From Pelecanus crispus (taxonomy: Eukaryota > Chordata > Aves > Pelecaniformes > Pelecanidae), in contig NC_134646.1 of NCBI RefSeq assembly GCF_030463565.1, forward strand, positions 67,659,710 through 67,723,709: 64,000 bases of DNA, read 5' to 3'. Each line of letters starts with the position of its first letter. Position 1 is the stretch's first letter. The notes below the pieces were generated by a model. It saw only the letters and a program-made list of their open reading frames with translations. It was not told the DNA's origin and ran no database searches. Positions 46,601 to 60,051 of this stretch are shown here, in pieces. Position numbers and translations under genes: made by a program.

Positions 46601-49600
46601 GACCTGTTTAGTAGACATCTATCAGATTTTGTGTATGTCTTTTACCTTGTTGACAAGATAGCAATGCACATTCAAAATCAGATTCAGGCTTTGCCTGTTC
46701 CAACACTGATGCATTATTGTGGGGTTATTGCTATAGGATATTGAATACATATGGTATTCTTTTATGATTGTGTACGCTTTTGTGTAAATTTGAGTATTGC
46801 AGGAAAATTCTGAGGTCACAGTTTGAACAGCATTTTCTTCTAAATTGCAGTATTTTGTTCTACCTAAATAACTATTCATCTTTGGAAGACATCATATTAC
46901 ACTGTTAATACATATCCACTGGGATACCCAGTCAAGTTTGAATAGCGTCCTCTTGTTTCTTTTAGTGTTGCAGTAATGGCTTTAACATATGTGGTGGGTT
47001 GTAACTGGTAATAGTCTTCATGCAATAATGATTGTATTGATGCATACTGATTTTTTTTTAAAGATTATTCTTCTATATAAGCATTTTAAAAAATTGTTTT
47101 AGGTGCCTTTCACAATGAGATTATTGTACTTTTGATTAAATACATGAAGTAATTAGAAATATGGCTTCTGTACCATAGACACAACTGTAGGCAGTTGTTA
47201 CAAGCCTGGAGTTCAGATTTTGAATGAGAGCTATGTATTGATCACTGCTGAGTTAAAAATACGGGAGGAGGACAGAGATAAGGTACGCAAAATTCTGGGA
47301 GCAAATTTAAATTTTTGTAATGAGGACAAATTAATTTTTTTAATTCTCTGAGCCACATCATTAATGTAGAGTTGCCCAATACCTTTATTTCCATGAGGAT
47401 ATCCATATAAGCAATGCCCTTTTTGCGTTCCTTAGCCCTTCAGTGAGTGTTAAATGTTCAGTGTGTTATGCTGTATCTAGCCTCAGGAAGAGAGATTTTG
47501 ATCTTCAGGACTAATACTTTTTTCTTTTATTGTTTTCTTTCATTGATCAGTAGTACTCCTGTTTTTGTTTCAGTTTGGCAAAACTGCAAAATGCTAAAAT
47601 TTAAAAGTTAATGCCAAGAGTTAAAGAAATAGAGCTAGAATTTGTGCTGCAGTGATGAAGAATGAGTAACTACATCTGTCTCATTCCTTTTTGCTTGCAG
47701 TTTGTTCATGTTTCAGAGGTTATTTTTGTAATTTAAAACAGGTATGGAGCTGCAAGATTAGATTTTTCAGAGTTTAATGGTTCCCATATGTACTTTGCAT
47801 GGGCCAGATATGTGGCAGGTTCATGGATTTGTCATTACTGCCTTATTTAGTCTTTATCTTCACCATAATAGTCTCTATGGTTTTTGAATCTATACAGTTT
47901 AAATGCTTTCTTTGTACCAGTAGTTAATCCATGAAGATTAAAAACAGTTGAGCATTTCTTTTCATTAGCAGTAATAAATTGTTTTAAATTTAAGAACTTC
48001 AGGGAAATTCTCTGTAGAACTAAAGTATGTTTTTGTGGGTTTTGCTTTCTGCAGTGAGATAATGAATTTCAAATATGAATTTGTAAAATCTTAAATAATC
48101 AAATATCTTTAGTCTTTAACACAGTAAATAGGTGAAAATTCTACTTTCACCTTTGGATTTCACTGTTTGGCTGTTCAGCAGTGAAAACTGCAATGTCTCA
48201 CTGCCCTTCAAGTCCTACAGTATGTCAGATTATATCCATTAATTACTGTTCACGTGCATTACTGTGTTGTGACTCCTCCTTTGGTATTGACACAGGGCAT
48301 GTCCAGTGGTGCAGTGCAGTACTGTCCTACAGATCTCCAAGCTGCCTTAGCGTGAATGGGATGCCAGTGCACTGCGGTGCAGAGCTGCTAGGTCCCAAAG
48401 TAGAGCAGTTGCTTTGGTGGTGTGTGTGGTCCAAGCTAGTCAGCCAGTTTTGGCAGGGCTGCAGAGTTGTTGCTTTTGGAGTGGGAACTTGACCTTTTTG
48501 TCAAGGCAGACCAACTAAGAGCTTTTTTGGGGAAAAAAACCCAACCAAACCAAACATAATAAATGCAGATTGATTAAAGATGTTTAAGGAATAGGCAGCT
48601 TAATTCCACAGTTCCGTTTGCAGTGGACAGTGTGTTGTAGGGTTCATCCAGGCAAGTCTCCAGACTTACAGCTCTAGGTGGCTGTGGGCTACGCTGTCTT
48701 CACGTGCTTTGCCCAAAAGTACAGTCTGTGTCCTCTGCTAGGTCAGTTCATTCTAGGGAAAAAAAGATGCTTTCAGGTAGAGGGAGGGAAGATAGGGTCT
48801 AGATACAGAGCGAAGAAAGGCAGGAAGATTGGAATAAAAGTCAGAAACTACTACTGAGAGTTGGGGAGGAGTTGAGAGGGGAGGGAGGGTTTCTTTGAAT
48901 GGATGTGTTGGTTATGGAGATAGGGAATCAGAAGGACTTCAGAGGGAATGAAGGCAGAGCAGATAAGGTGCTGAAGGGTGAGTGTAACTGGCTTAGCGAG
49001 AGATGGGCACGAATTCTTGGAAATTCTGCAGCTACCCACAAAATCAGTCAAGGCAGGATTAGTGACTGGATGCCAGTAGAAGATGGATCGTATAAGGAAA
49101 TGGTAGTGCTATAACATGGTCTGGGAAAACTCTTCTGGTATTGTCCACACGATATGCTGTTTCCATCTGAGGAGATGAACATAAAGGCTTATTTCTGTCG
49201 GATATAAGAACTCGTTACTAGTTAGCCCATGTTGTTATAGAATAGGTTTTACCCTGAAACTTAGTGTCAGGCAGAGTCTACGAGTTATGCTCAGATTTCT
49301 AAAAGCATCCTGTAAGACATCCCAAACATCTGTTTCTAGTATCTCAAACTGTTGTTTTAGGATAACAGCTTCTGGTGTTAACAGGAATTTAAACTAGTTC
49401 TCAAAATCTTGTGTGGATGGGCTCATTGAAGTTTCTCTGGGTTGCAGTGAGCTGACCTTACAGCTCTGTGCTGGAGGAGGGAGGTCCCCTTCCACCCTCT
49501 CTTCCTGCTTCTGTCACAGGAATGATCAGGAGCAGGGCAGGGGAAAGGAGATCTCCCCCTCTGAGTGTGGAAATTTACATCCACATCCAGCTGCCTGTGA

Positions 49601-52382
49601 AACTATAGCCTGAACTGGAGCTGGCGTGTTTGTACCTTCACCTCCCAGTCTCTTGCTGTGTGGGTGGGTTTTTTAATTTTATTTCCTCCCCCCCTCCCCC
49701 CGCCTTGCTGCTGTATTAGCGTTTGTCTGGCTCCATGCCTAGTTCGTTCAGGGAGCAAAACTATCTAAAACCTGTTGACTCCTGTAGGATTAGGATCTCA
49801 TTTTTTTATGAAAATATATCTTCGTGTGCCAGCAGTTGACAGGAAGTGCTTGCTAATGTGTCTAGACAAAGCACTTTCTAGAGAGCTCGTATGCCTGATA
49901 GGAAATGTAAATACATGTGAGACGGGGTGTGACGGCATATGCTATAATTAATGCTACTGTGATATGACACATAGAATGTATTGGCTGTAACAGCTTAAGT
50001 TAGGATAGTCTGGCTAGGCATCTGTGTGTGTGCAGTATTCCCTGTGAAGCGAGTTACTCTCTGGCATGTATGTATGGAGGTTGGAGGGGTAGGGTAAACT
50101 TGCACTAAACTGCAAGTCAGTGAGAATCCTAAAGAGTGTACAGCTGGTGGATAAGAAATGGGAAACTCAGGAGGGAGCAGAAGGGAGGGGAGTAATACAG
50201 GAGGGTTACTACAGAAAAAGTTGATCATAGTCTCTTAAACTAATGCAGATGCTACAGATAAGAAGGGGGATATATCACAAGGATTAGGCTATCAGTGCTT
50301 TTGGTTACCTTTAGAAACAGCAACTCAGAGTTAGTGTTGGAAGAAACTGAATGTTGCTGTGTCCTCTTAATTTTCCCTTAGGTAGGCTTTTCAACCTGGG
50401 ATAAGTACTAGAAAGAGAGGTTTGGTTGGTAAGGTCATAATTTCACAAGAATTTCAGTAGTATCATTTTCGCAACATTGCTACTCATTCTTGCATTCTGT
50501 CTTGCCCCTCAGTTCTGTCCTTTTTCTAACATGATTTTTATTTAGAATTTTTACGTAGAATATTCACTGAGGTACTCCAGTGATTAGCACTGTTTTTCAC
50601 TAGAAATAAAGAATTTCTGTCCTTAAAGAATGGTTTGTCCTTAAAGAAAGGCAGTAAATAAAGCATGTTGCCACATACTGAATATCAAGAAAAAATATCT
50701 TGAATAGCAGTGCACAAATTGAGCATTGTTGCTTGAATGATGCAGGGATTATGTAGGGGGGAAAAAAAAAAGTCCATCATTACATCATATAAAGTTATCA
50801 CATTCCCAGTTAGAAATGGAGCGATATAAATAGACATAGTTTTAATTCTGTAATGTCATTACTTCTGAGTATTTTAGTTTACAATCTTAATATTGTTTAA
50901 TGTGCATAATAATGAAATAACACATGAGATCTTTTATCTGTTGCAAACTTCTCTTTTGTAAATGTTTCATTGCTAAGCTTCCTCAATTATAATGTTTTTA
51001 TTAAGTTGGAAAATACTGTCTCCGTTTGTTCAGGGCTTTGGAAAGATTCATAATTCTTTCTCTGTATATAGCTTGTGCAGTGTTTTCGTTTCAGGGCTAC
51101 TTTTAAGCAAGGACTGTTCATGTTCTGCTCAGTCCATTACTTAGGTTTCTTTCCCTTTGACACCAGTAACTCACTACAAGGCAAAATACTAACTGTTGAA
51201 AAATATTTGGTTTATGTCCTTGTTAAATCACAGCATCTACAAGATAAACTTTGAAAAATTTGTTTCTTTTTGCATGTTCACGGCTTTCAGCAGAAAGCAT
51301 TTTTTTGGTTGTACAGATGGTTATTTTAGTCCAATTTTTGCTGGTGGCCGCTTTCCTAGTCCTTAGAGTATACAGCCGTCATCATGAAATGATCTGATTT
51401 ATTTTCTATTTCCTGGCTCTCTATTTGAGTCTCTTAAAAGGTGTTCTGAAAGCTACTTCAGCATTCAGCTAAAAGTTATGCTGTTTCCCAGTCTTTGTAC
51501 AGGCTTCTTGGAGACCATTTTGGCTATTTTGTGATATTGTTAATAGATGTGTGTGTATTTTAATAGTATCCTATGAAAGGATTCATTTGTGAAGTTGAAG
51601 ATGGATTCTCAATTCCTGTCTAGTTGACTGCTGTCTTAGTGATGGTGGTTCTATGACCGATAAGCCAAAATTGTTTCATAGAACAAAACTTTTTTCACTT
51701 AGCGCTTATCACCTTATTCTAATGGTAAAAACAAATCAAGCCTTGATTCCCCCACTCCCCCCCCGCTGCTGTATCAAAAAGCAAAGGATGATTGCATCAC
51801 CTTTAGTATCTGTTGCTAAAACTCTGTAGAACAAAGTCCACGCTTTGGGTTTGACTGCGTAGTTATGTTTTGCATGCTAGCAACTGGGCATCTATTGCTA
51901 AAGGTCTCACCAGTAAGTAAGAAACAGAGTTGAGTTTCTTTGCAGAGTTTTGCCAAATTCTTCTGCCACTTTATGGAGCAAAATGGAAACAGGGCTTTCA
52001 GATCCAAGCTATATTCAACAAAGGAACATTTCAGCAGTGTTCTTGGAATGGGTGAAAAGGGGGGGTGGTTTGAGGGTTTGCGGGGGGGGATGGTATCTTT
52101 TTTTCTTGGGGTGTGTTGTTTCAGATCACCTCTTTGTTTCTACAACCATTCTGCTAAGTCAAAGGAGAGGGAAATGTGTTGCTTTAAGGTGACTTGAGAT
52201 GTTGTCCATAATGCTGTCTAGAACCTACTTTTCATCTGCCTTTTCCAAGCTTTTTGTGTTAATTCCTGAGGCTGTGAGGTGTTTGCATGCGGTAGTTCCA
52301 TGTTTTATTTTCCGTTATGTAAGGGTTGGACAAGCAAAATGCATTTGTTCCAAGCAGGTATTGTTGATCATTTAAAAAGGGC

Positions 52383-52398
52383 GGGGGGGGGGGGGGGG
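52383..52398 (+). repeat. Poly-G tract, 16 bp
   Basis: A pure run of 16 G inside intron 1, flanked by AT-rich sequence. Another 12-G run is at 63014-63025. Confidence 0.9.
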
Positions 52399-54768
52399 AA
52401 GTGGAAATCTGTTACGGAGCTTGTAAGACATATGGAGGAGCAACAGTGACATTGGGCTATGGAAACCCCTTCATGAAATCTCCAGGTACATCATTTATGT
52501 TGCAAAGTCACTTGTTAAAGGAGAGTTGAACAAGATGGACATGAGTGGAGATCTGTAGCTGTCTACCATTTTCCCTTTAAACTTCCTAATGATGGAAGAG
52601 TTTGTGTATTTTCAGAATTACTTGCCTCTTAGGAAAAATTATGGTCTTAAACTAGTAACTTAGAATTATTATTGATCACAAATAATTTTTTGTGTCTAAG
52701 TGGTACATAATAGTCCATCATTTCACTGTACATTAATGCACAGAAATTGTCAAAGTGACTATAAAATGTCTACTTTGAGGTGAATGCTGTATTGTGTTTT
52801 GTCGTCTTATGCCACATCCCCTAACACTTCGAATAATGTATAGACTAAATATATTAATAGCAAGTTTTAAACTGCATTTTTTTAAAAGATTACACTTACA
52901 ACATTTCTAAGTGTGATGAAATGTCTTAGGTTATATGGAGCGTTGTAAAATCTATCATTTATTGTACTAAACCTTTATGGTTGAGCAACTAACAGCCTCT
53001 GCAGAGAAAATACTAAATCAGGCTGACTGTAATTTGTACATCACACTCCAGAGAGAAATTTACCTAGTGCACACGTTTTCAAAGGCTTCTACTTTAGGCC
53101 TATTATTTTATAGGCAATGTCAGAAAACTAATTTTTTTTTACAGAACTGTAATTTTTATTTAGTTTAAATTTAGTTCAGTCAGTTATAGCTAGTTTTGAA
53201 GTGGTTTCTGCTCCATTTTGAATAGCTCCTTTTTCTGGAAAAAGTACAGGTAAAATCAATAAATCTTAAGATGAAGTCAATTACAACTGAAATACAGATT
53301 ATTTCTGTGCTACCAAAGATTGTAGTTAGTTTGCTTGCTTGCTTGTGTTGACTTGGATGTTTTCTGAACCTCATGTTTTGTTTTGTTTTTCTTTTTTTCT
53401 TACTTTCTCCATAAGGCTGAAAATGGCCTGTGTTTTTTCTTGCTGCTGCTGTTATGCCTTATGTTCATTTTGCATTAACTATTAATGAGTTTTTTTTATA
53501 AGTGCCTTCATTGATTTCTTTATATATTATTGTTTTTCTTCCTGCATACGTTTCTGAAACCAGGAAGAATGTTGAAATATGTACTTTGGTCTAATAGATT
53601 TGTTTTGCAGAATGAATCCTGTACCTACCATTTTTACAAATAATACTATTTAGGTTGAAACCTTTTTCTCTTTGAGTGGAAGTGAAAGTAGTTTCAAAGA
53701 CTTTAGGATATGTGATTTTGATGCTTCAGTTAAATTTTACTAGTTTTGCAGGCATTCCAAGTTGTAGATTATTATTGTTATTACCAAACTTGTAGTCTTG
53801 CAAATGTGTATTCTGGTTTTCTGTTACATGTTGGGCCTTCCTTGATGCAAAGATTCCTTGAAATACATGTAGATTTCTGAAGATTACCCATGCTTCCTTG
53901 ATTTGTACATCTGTGTTTTAAAAATATTCTCTGTGTTTCATTGGTCATCTAGGTTATCACAGCTGCAGCCAAGGGACAATTTTCCTTCTTTCCTTCCTGT
54001 AAGGTTGCTTAATGTATCTGACTCTAGAACTGTATTTTCACAAGAGCAAATTTTCTCAGCTGACACTGTAGTGGATGTTACAGGCATTAGAGGCACATAC
54101 AACAGCAAATTCTCAGTATACTTTTAAGGTTTTTTTTTCTCTCCCTTTCCACCATTCCTGTGATCAGTCTTCACCTGGGATTAGCTGACTGTGTAGTGTA
54201 CTATGTTGATCACGCTTTTGTGATTGACGTGTAAATCTCTTGGAAGATGCCTTGGGTAAATGTGTAGTTTAACATTCATTGCTTGTGGAGCAGTGGGCGC
54301 CAGGGATGACTTGAGATGAGCTGCAGAAATACATGGTATGACTGTAAGGGGAGGAGAGGGAATGGGATCTCCTCCTTTTAGCAGCAGAACTGTTACGTTG
54401 GTTGAATAATTTAATCTTAACTTCAAGAACTTTCAAACCTTCCATCTGTCAGACTGGAAAAGGAAAGATTTTCAAATAACTTGTTCAGCTGTCTTGATTC
54501 TGTGTACGTGAGATTGAGAGACGTTGACTCAAAGCCAGAGCTTTGAGACAAAAAATTGCCTGCCCTGCGTTTGTCTAAACCACAGAGGCTTGAGGCAATC
54601 TTTGAGAAACCTGGAGAAGAAAACTACTTAGCGTAATATATGGTTGTGTCAAAATGATGCTGTTTTCATAGATTGGTATTTCTGTATTTTAGCTTTATCT
54701 TATTCATGATGTGTTTTGAAGTACTAATCCTTGTTGTTAGATAATAAATTTTATGCATCAGAGGAAAG

Positions 54769-54788
54769 GTGTGTGTGTGTGAGTGTGT
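54769..54788 (+). repeat. Short GT microsatellite
   Basis: Six GT units followed by GAGTGTGT. Too short to be a strong marker. Confidence 0.7.
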
Positions 54789-54944
54789 TTGGCTCATGGC
54801 TGTTGTAAAAGATATCTGAAAGATGTAGTAGACTGGAAAGAAATCCCCTAGTGGGAGTTGTAAGTGTGGAAGTAGTTACCCAGCCTGAAGATGTAACTGG
54901 TGTAAGTGAAGAAGTGCATGGACACGTTGGATCTGCAGGATGCA

Positions 54945-56470
54945 TTTGATAGAGGACCTATCTGAAATTGAAGTGACTGTAGCAGAAGTTGTGGAACAAA
55001 CTGACGGAGTGAATAAATTTCCAGGACAAGATGGTGTGCACTGGAGAGCTTTTAGAAGAACTCAGGGATGAAAAAGTCAAATGATGAACGTCTAGTCTTG
55101 TTTAGAATGAACTTAGTTTTTGAGTACTGGAGGGATGGCAAATGCTGATTTTTCTAAGTGCATCAGGAGTTTAAGGGGAGATACATGGTTCCAAGTCTGC
55201 TGTTTGTGTTGAACAAATCAGTAGAATTTATAATAAATATATTGGATACTTGGATAAAGAGAGAGAGGTGTACTTCAGTAAATTTAGATCTCCTGTAATG
55301 CAAAGCTCTTCCCCACAAACCTTTGGAGTTCTTCAGAATAAGCAAAATATTTACAAGGATGATCCAGTTGATATAAAGAGACATAAATACTTTTCCAAAA
55401 GGCATCTCTCAGTCCCTCGCCAAAAGCATTTCATGAAAATAGTATGTCAGGCTAAAATCGAAAATCATTGTATGAACAGCTGACTTGCTGAAGGATAAGA
55501 AGTGGATGTGGAAGTAAATGGTTAGCCTTCTCAGTGGAGTGGAGTCTTAGAGACCTGTAACGCACAATGTATTTCTTAATGACCTGTAAAAACAGTGTGC
55601 GTAGGGGGGTTGACAGTTTGGTGAGTTGCTTGATGTAGTAAGGATGAGGGTAAAGTGAAGAATTTTGGAAGTTTATGAAACTAATAACTGGGCAATAAAA
55701 TGGCAGAAGCAGCACATTGTAGAAAAACAAAAATTGTATTGGGGACGCTAACAGTTCTGCATATATGAAAATGATGGGCACTGAGGTGACTAGAAATCTT
55801 CAATTCTTAGTACAAGTGGTAAAGGCAGATCAGATGTTATGAATTGCTAGGAAAACAGTAGGAAACAAAACAGAACATCGTTATCCCACTGTGTAGATTT
55901 GTGACTTGTCTGTGTGTTGAATACTATTTCAGTTCTGGTGGTCTTACTGCACAAGTTCTTGAGTGTAATAAAGCTGGAAAGAGCTCAGAAGTGATTAAGG
56001 CGGCACAAAATGACTTTCCTGTGAAGAGTAATTAAGTAAAATACGAATCTTCCATCTGGCAAGAGACCATCTAGGTTTCTACGTAATGACACGTAGTAAA
56101 GAGAGGGTAGGTAGGAACTGATTACATCTTGTTTCAGTGTAAGAAGCGCGGAGCATCAAATGAAGCTAGTAGGAGCTGTGTTCAGAACGAATGAGATGAG
56201 GTGTTCTTTATGAAATGGAGCTTTGTACTGCGAAACATTTCGTAAGGAGTATTGTGGGTGCCAAAATTTTACGTGATTCAAAAAGAAAATAGGCTTTTTT
56301 TGTGACAGGGAAATATGTACCCATATAGAAAGCAGGTCCTTCTAAGTAAGGACGCGTCCAGCTATACAAGGGGTTTCCTAACTTGTGGATAATCTGCACC
56401 TGCAGATGGCTGTGATTGGAGAATAGGGTACTTGGCTAGATGGGCCTGATCCAGTTATTCGTGTGGAAGA
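54945..56470 (+). mobile_element. Ancient long CR1 fragment, sense, with RT remnants
   Basis: This is the longest element in the window. Landmarks in order: a decayed 'NKFPGQDGVHW' reading (the RT 'SPGPDGIH' region) near 55012-55045; 'gagtactggagggatggcaaatgc' near 55120; GATGATCCAGTTGATAT near 55358; CCCTCGCCAAAAG near 55414 (the 'vPHQrL' region); a 3' part with a degraded 'gaatactatttcagttctgg' near 55919; and an end GGCTAGATGGGCCTGATCC near 56436. All frames are broken. The pattern is that of old archosaur/turtle-type CR1, not the young avian kind. Small internal gaps are likely; ends approximate. Confidence 0.75.
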
Positions 56471-57057
56471 CGGAAATTGCTGTTGTGTGGTCTTTTAAGA
56501 GAAGAAAGGATAGACAGAAGTAAAGGAGTGCTTGCTGAGCTTGTCTGCAGATGTCTTATAAAGATTGCATTGAGGAAAAGGATCAACGTGTGAAGGATGG
56601 GTGGGAAAGGTGGCACAACATAGGAGAAGTGGGTGTGTGGGGGTAGCTGAGGGTGGCAGCAGAGGAAATGGGAAACAGGTGATATGCTATGTGGTTTTGA
56701 AAACCAAAATGGGTATAGAAGAACGGAATGTTGAATGAATAGATTGGTTGTTTAATACTTTATTTTATATTACGCCAATTCTTGTGTTTTATTTTGATAA
56801 TCCTACATGGGTGTACTTTCTTTCATGTTAATTATGTAAGCTTGCATGGTACTTAGGGCACATAACACAGAAAATCCTCTTTTTTCCTTCATAATATTTA
56901 AGCAGTGCTGTTATATACACCTCAGACAATGAGCTAGGCATTGTAGTTTGATAGAGAAGCTGTTAAACGAAAAGATTTACACCAGAAGTGTAAGCTGCAG
57001 CAAATAATGTTGTTACCAAATTTATGATGTATTGTCCTTGTCCGTTTTTGTTTACAG

Positions 57058-57129
57058 GATTCTGAGTAACAATAAAATAACGGAGTTGAAGAATGGTTCC
57101 TTCTCTGGATTAAACCTTCTTGAAAGATT
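57058..57129 (+). CDS. ADGRA3: ADGRA3 (GPR125) coding exon 2, LRR exon
   Basis: A 72-bp exon between TTTACAG and GTAAGC. The first base completes Leu93; it then reads ILSNNKITELKNGSFSGLN followed by LLER and an open final codon. This is one 24-residue leucine-rich repeat (pattern L-x-L-x-x-N-x-I-x-x-L) with a sequon NGS. It differs from human ADGRA3, as I recall it, at only two positions. Phase 2 on both sides and a length of 72 make it a symmetric repeat exon, the usual build of LRR domains. Next should come further 72-bp LRR exons, then the C-cap, Ig-like and HRM domains, GAIN/GPS and seven-helix regions, all beyond the window. Confidence 0.95.
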
Positions 57130-59949
57130 GTAAGCACTTCTTAAAAGCTATTTTCACTTTAAAAATTAAGTGATATACTGTTTACGTTTCATTAATAATT
57201 CTGAGAACAAAATGTCTTATTTAAGAGATGTGTTCTTACTTTATTTTGATGTATTCTTTTGTGATTGAAGAGTTATAGTTAAGCATTCTCTTCATGAATA
57301 TTAATGTCATGTAACAGCATAAATGGATAATCTCACCTCTGCAGGTGAGATTAGGGCAGTTTCAGTGGGAAGTTCACTGGAATGTCGTGATGACTGCATT
57401 TACTTTGTTGTTGTTGGTCTTGTAATATGAAAACTTACGTGGTGGATTTCAAGCCCTTTATCAAACAATTGTAAAGTATATTTGTAGGGAAAGGAGATGT
57501 ATTGGAGCCTCTAAAAGAGGCTAGATGCATTTTAAGTTTGTTGACATTTATTTTAACAGTTTTGCTGCTTACTTTACAACTTTGGTATATACTGAATATA
57601 TGGGGGGAAAAAATGGGGGTGAGTTTGATGGGAGCAAATTTTTTGACACTTTTTGCTTCCTGTTTTCACTTTCCCTTTCAGATGATATATCACCTATGTA
57701 GCTTCTGTTACAGTCAGCTTTTTTCCAGCTGGTAGAAGGTCAGGATTGGCAGGTTGATCTACCTGGGAGCAAGCAGAAACTTCAGAGATAAGGATTTTTC
57801 TAGGCCATTTGACTGGGAAAGTAGCCAGTTTCATAATCATCTTGCAACATCTCGGAAGAGTTCCAAAGGACTTTTGGCTTCAGGGGATTAGAAGTATTTT
57901 ATTCTTCCTCTAAAACTTGAAGGCTGCAATCCTGGTCACCTGGCCTAAATAAATTCACAGTTCCACCATTCCATCCCCCACGTGCCAGAAGAAAGATTTG
58001 TCTTCTGCACTGGCAGATGAGCTTTGTTGTAGAAATAAGCCATTGTGCCAAAGCAGCAAGGTTATGAGCAACAATGGCATTCTAGATCTTTACGCATTAT
58101 TTTGGCATCCTTGCTCTAGGTACTAAAGGCATCTGCTGACAGTTGTTATTTGTTGTAACTCATTACAATTTTCAGACAGGAAAGACTTGAAACTAATTAG
58201 TTTGAGATGATCATTTACATTTGCTCTATGAATCCAAATCTTAATTTTCTTCAAAGTTATAACCCAGCTATTCTTCCATTTAACTCCTGTCATTTGTAGG
58301 GATTTTTTTAGGTTATTTTAATATGCTCTTTCATGAAAAGGAAAAGAAAGCAGTAAGACAGACATGTTTTGAGCATTTAAGGTGATCTGGGATAGCAGTA
58401 TTTTATGTGGCATAGTGGTCTCATCTGAATGAGATAACACACTCTGTGCACTGGTGTAGGAGTTAATACATCAGCAAATGATTGTTAATGGTTAGGTGTC
58501 TTCATCATAAAGGAAGAGATAACTAGCATGATACACTAGTCATTAATGACTATCTCTTTTTTTGTGTGTTTGTGTGCAAGACATTTTAAAAAATCTGTTT
58601 AACCACAGAAAAAGCTTTTCTGCTTTAAATGTTTTTGTGACCTTGGACAGAAGCTACTCTTGTAATTAAAATAATTTTTGAAACTTAAATGAATAGTCAA
58701 TAGTAAAAGGAAAAAAAATTGAAAGCCATGGTAACTATTTTAAACAGTAACATTATGTTCAGCAGTTTAAAATTATATTCCTTGAAGTTCACTGTAACAA
58801 CTTGCATGCCTTTAAAATTGCACTTTCTTGACAATTTCTTCCTTATTTTTATTTTCTCTTACTACTCATATTCCCCCTTGTTTCCATGTAAGTGTTTTCT
58901 TTCTTTGTAGTTATGCTGTTTTCTCCACTTTTAATTTAAGAGATGAAATGGAGGTAAAAGAAATAAATTCAGTCGGCATCTACATAGTTAATTTGGACAG
59001 TAGCATTGTCACTTAATATTACTGCTTACCAAGGGAGAGAGTCTGTATGCATTTAATGCTTGTTTGTTTATTCCTTGTAATATTATACTTCATAACAAAT
59101 ATTTTTGCCATTTCTCCTTAATGGTTGTTGGGTAGAGTTTAGATGTGTGGATATATTTAATCAAAGCCTGTTAAAACAAAAACCGAAAAAACTAATATGT
59201 CAGGAACATGTACCTGCATGATAATTGTTTTTAATTGCATTTTGATCAATATTTTGAATGCTGAAATACAGGTTCACAACTTCATAATTCATCTGTTAAC
59301 ACACTAAACTTCTCCTGTTTACTTCTTGGACATCTTACGAAAATTTACATATTGTTAAATGGCTTCTGTTATTTCTTCAGTTCTGCAGACAAACTTTGGC
59401 ATATGGTATCTGCAGCTGGCAAATTGTTGGCCTTTAGGTTATTGTTTTGCTCAAACATGTTATGTCTTGATCTCATCCCCATCTGACAGTTCTTCACTGT
59501 TACTGTTGAAAGGGAGAGATTGTTCTATTTGTTGTTTGTATGCCCCAAAATTATGGGGAAGTACATTAAGAATGCTGGCCCCAAGTAGGAATTTCAAACC
59601 TGTTTGTTAATAATTTTGTGCATATATGTTAATTTATGAAAATGTAGAATTTGGTAATGCATTATTTTGTAAACAGGATGATAAGATTACCAAAGTAAGA
59701 GTTTTGTTTTACTGGAGGGTGAAATGTTTGTTAATTATAGTGGAAAATGACTATGCTATGTCTACATCTACTCTTATAGGAAAAAATTAATGCAAATAAT
59801 AGCTGAATAACAGTAAGCAGGTCAAAGATTTTTACTGCCATAAATGGTAATTAAAGTGTCTGTACAAAAAGATATTAAATATGTTAATCTGACTTCCATT
59901 AAAAAATAATCTGGCCACTAAGCCAGGAAACATGAAATTATTACTCTAC

Positions 59950-60051
59950 CCTTAATTGGTTTAGTGGTGGACTTGGTAGTGTTAGGTTAGTGGTTGGACT
60001 GAAAGATCTTAAAGGTCTTTTCCAACCTAAACGATTCTATGATTCTATGAC
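59950..60051 (+). mobile_element. CR1 LINE 3' end, sense
   Basis: 'ggtttagtggtggacttggtagtgttagg', then 'ggttggactgaaagatcttaaaggtcttttccaacctaaac', then GATTCTATGATTCTATGA: a classic CR1 3' end of about 100 bp in the same orientation as ADGRA3, with few differences from the consensus I remember. Young. Confidence 0.95.

Larger units (their letters stand above)
41859..57057 (+). other. ADGRA3: ADGRA3 intron 1 (15.2 kb)
   Basis: It runs from the donor GTGAGTACC to an acceptor with a long pyrimidine tract (TTGTCCTTGTCCGTTTTTGT, then TTACAG). The first 300 bp remain GC-rich with long G and C runs; the rest is AT-rich. It holds two young CR1 ends (42603, 43625), a 16-G run (52383), a short GT repeat (54769-54788) and a long old CR1 (54945-56470). 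I see no additional coding exon. The open frame at 48181-48492 (103 codons) matches nothing I know. Confidence 0.85.

Noticed and set aside
48181..48492. 103-codon plus frame in ADGRA3 intron 1 as an alternative exon.
   Set aside because: Cys/Ser-rich product matches nothing I know of the receptor or other families, and no convincing acceptor-donor pair brackets it.
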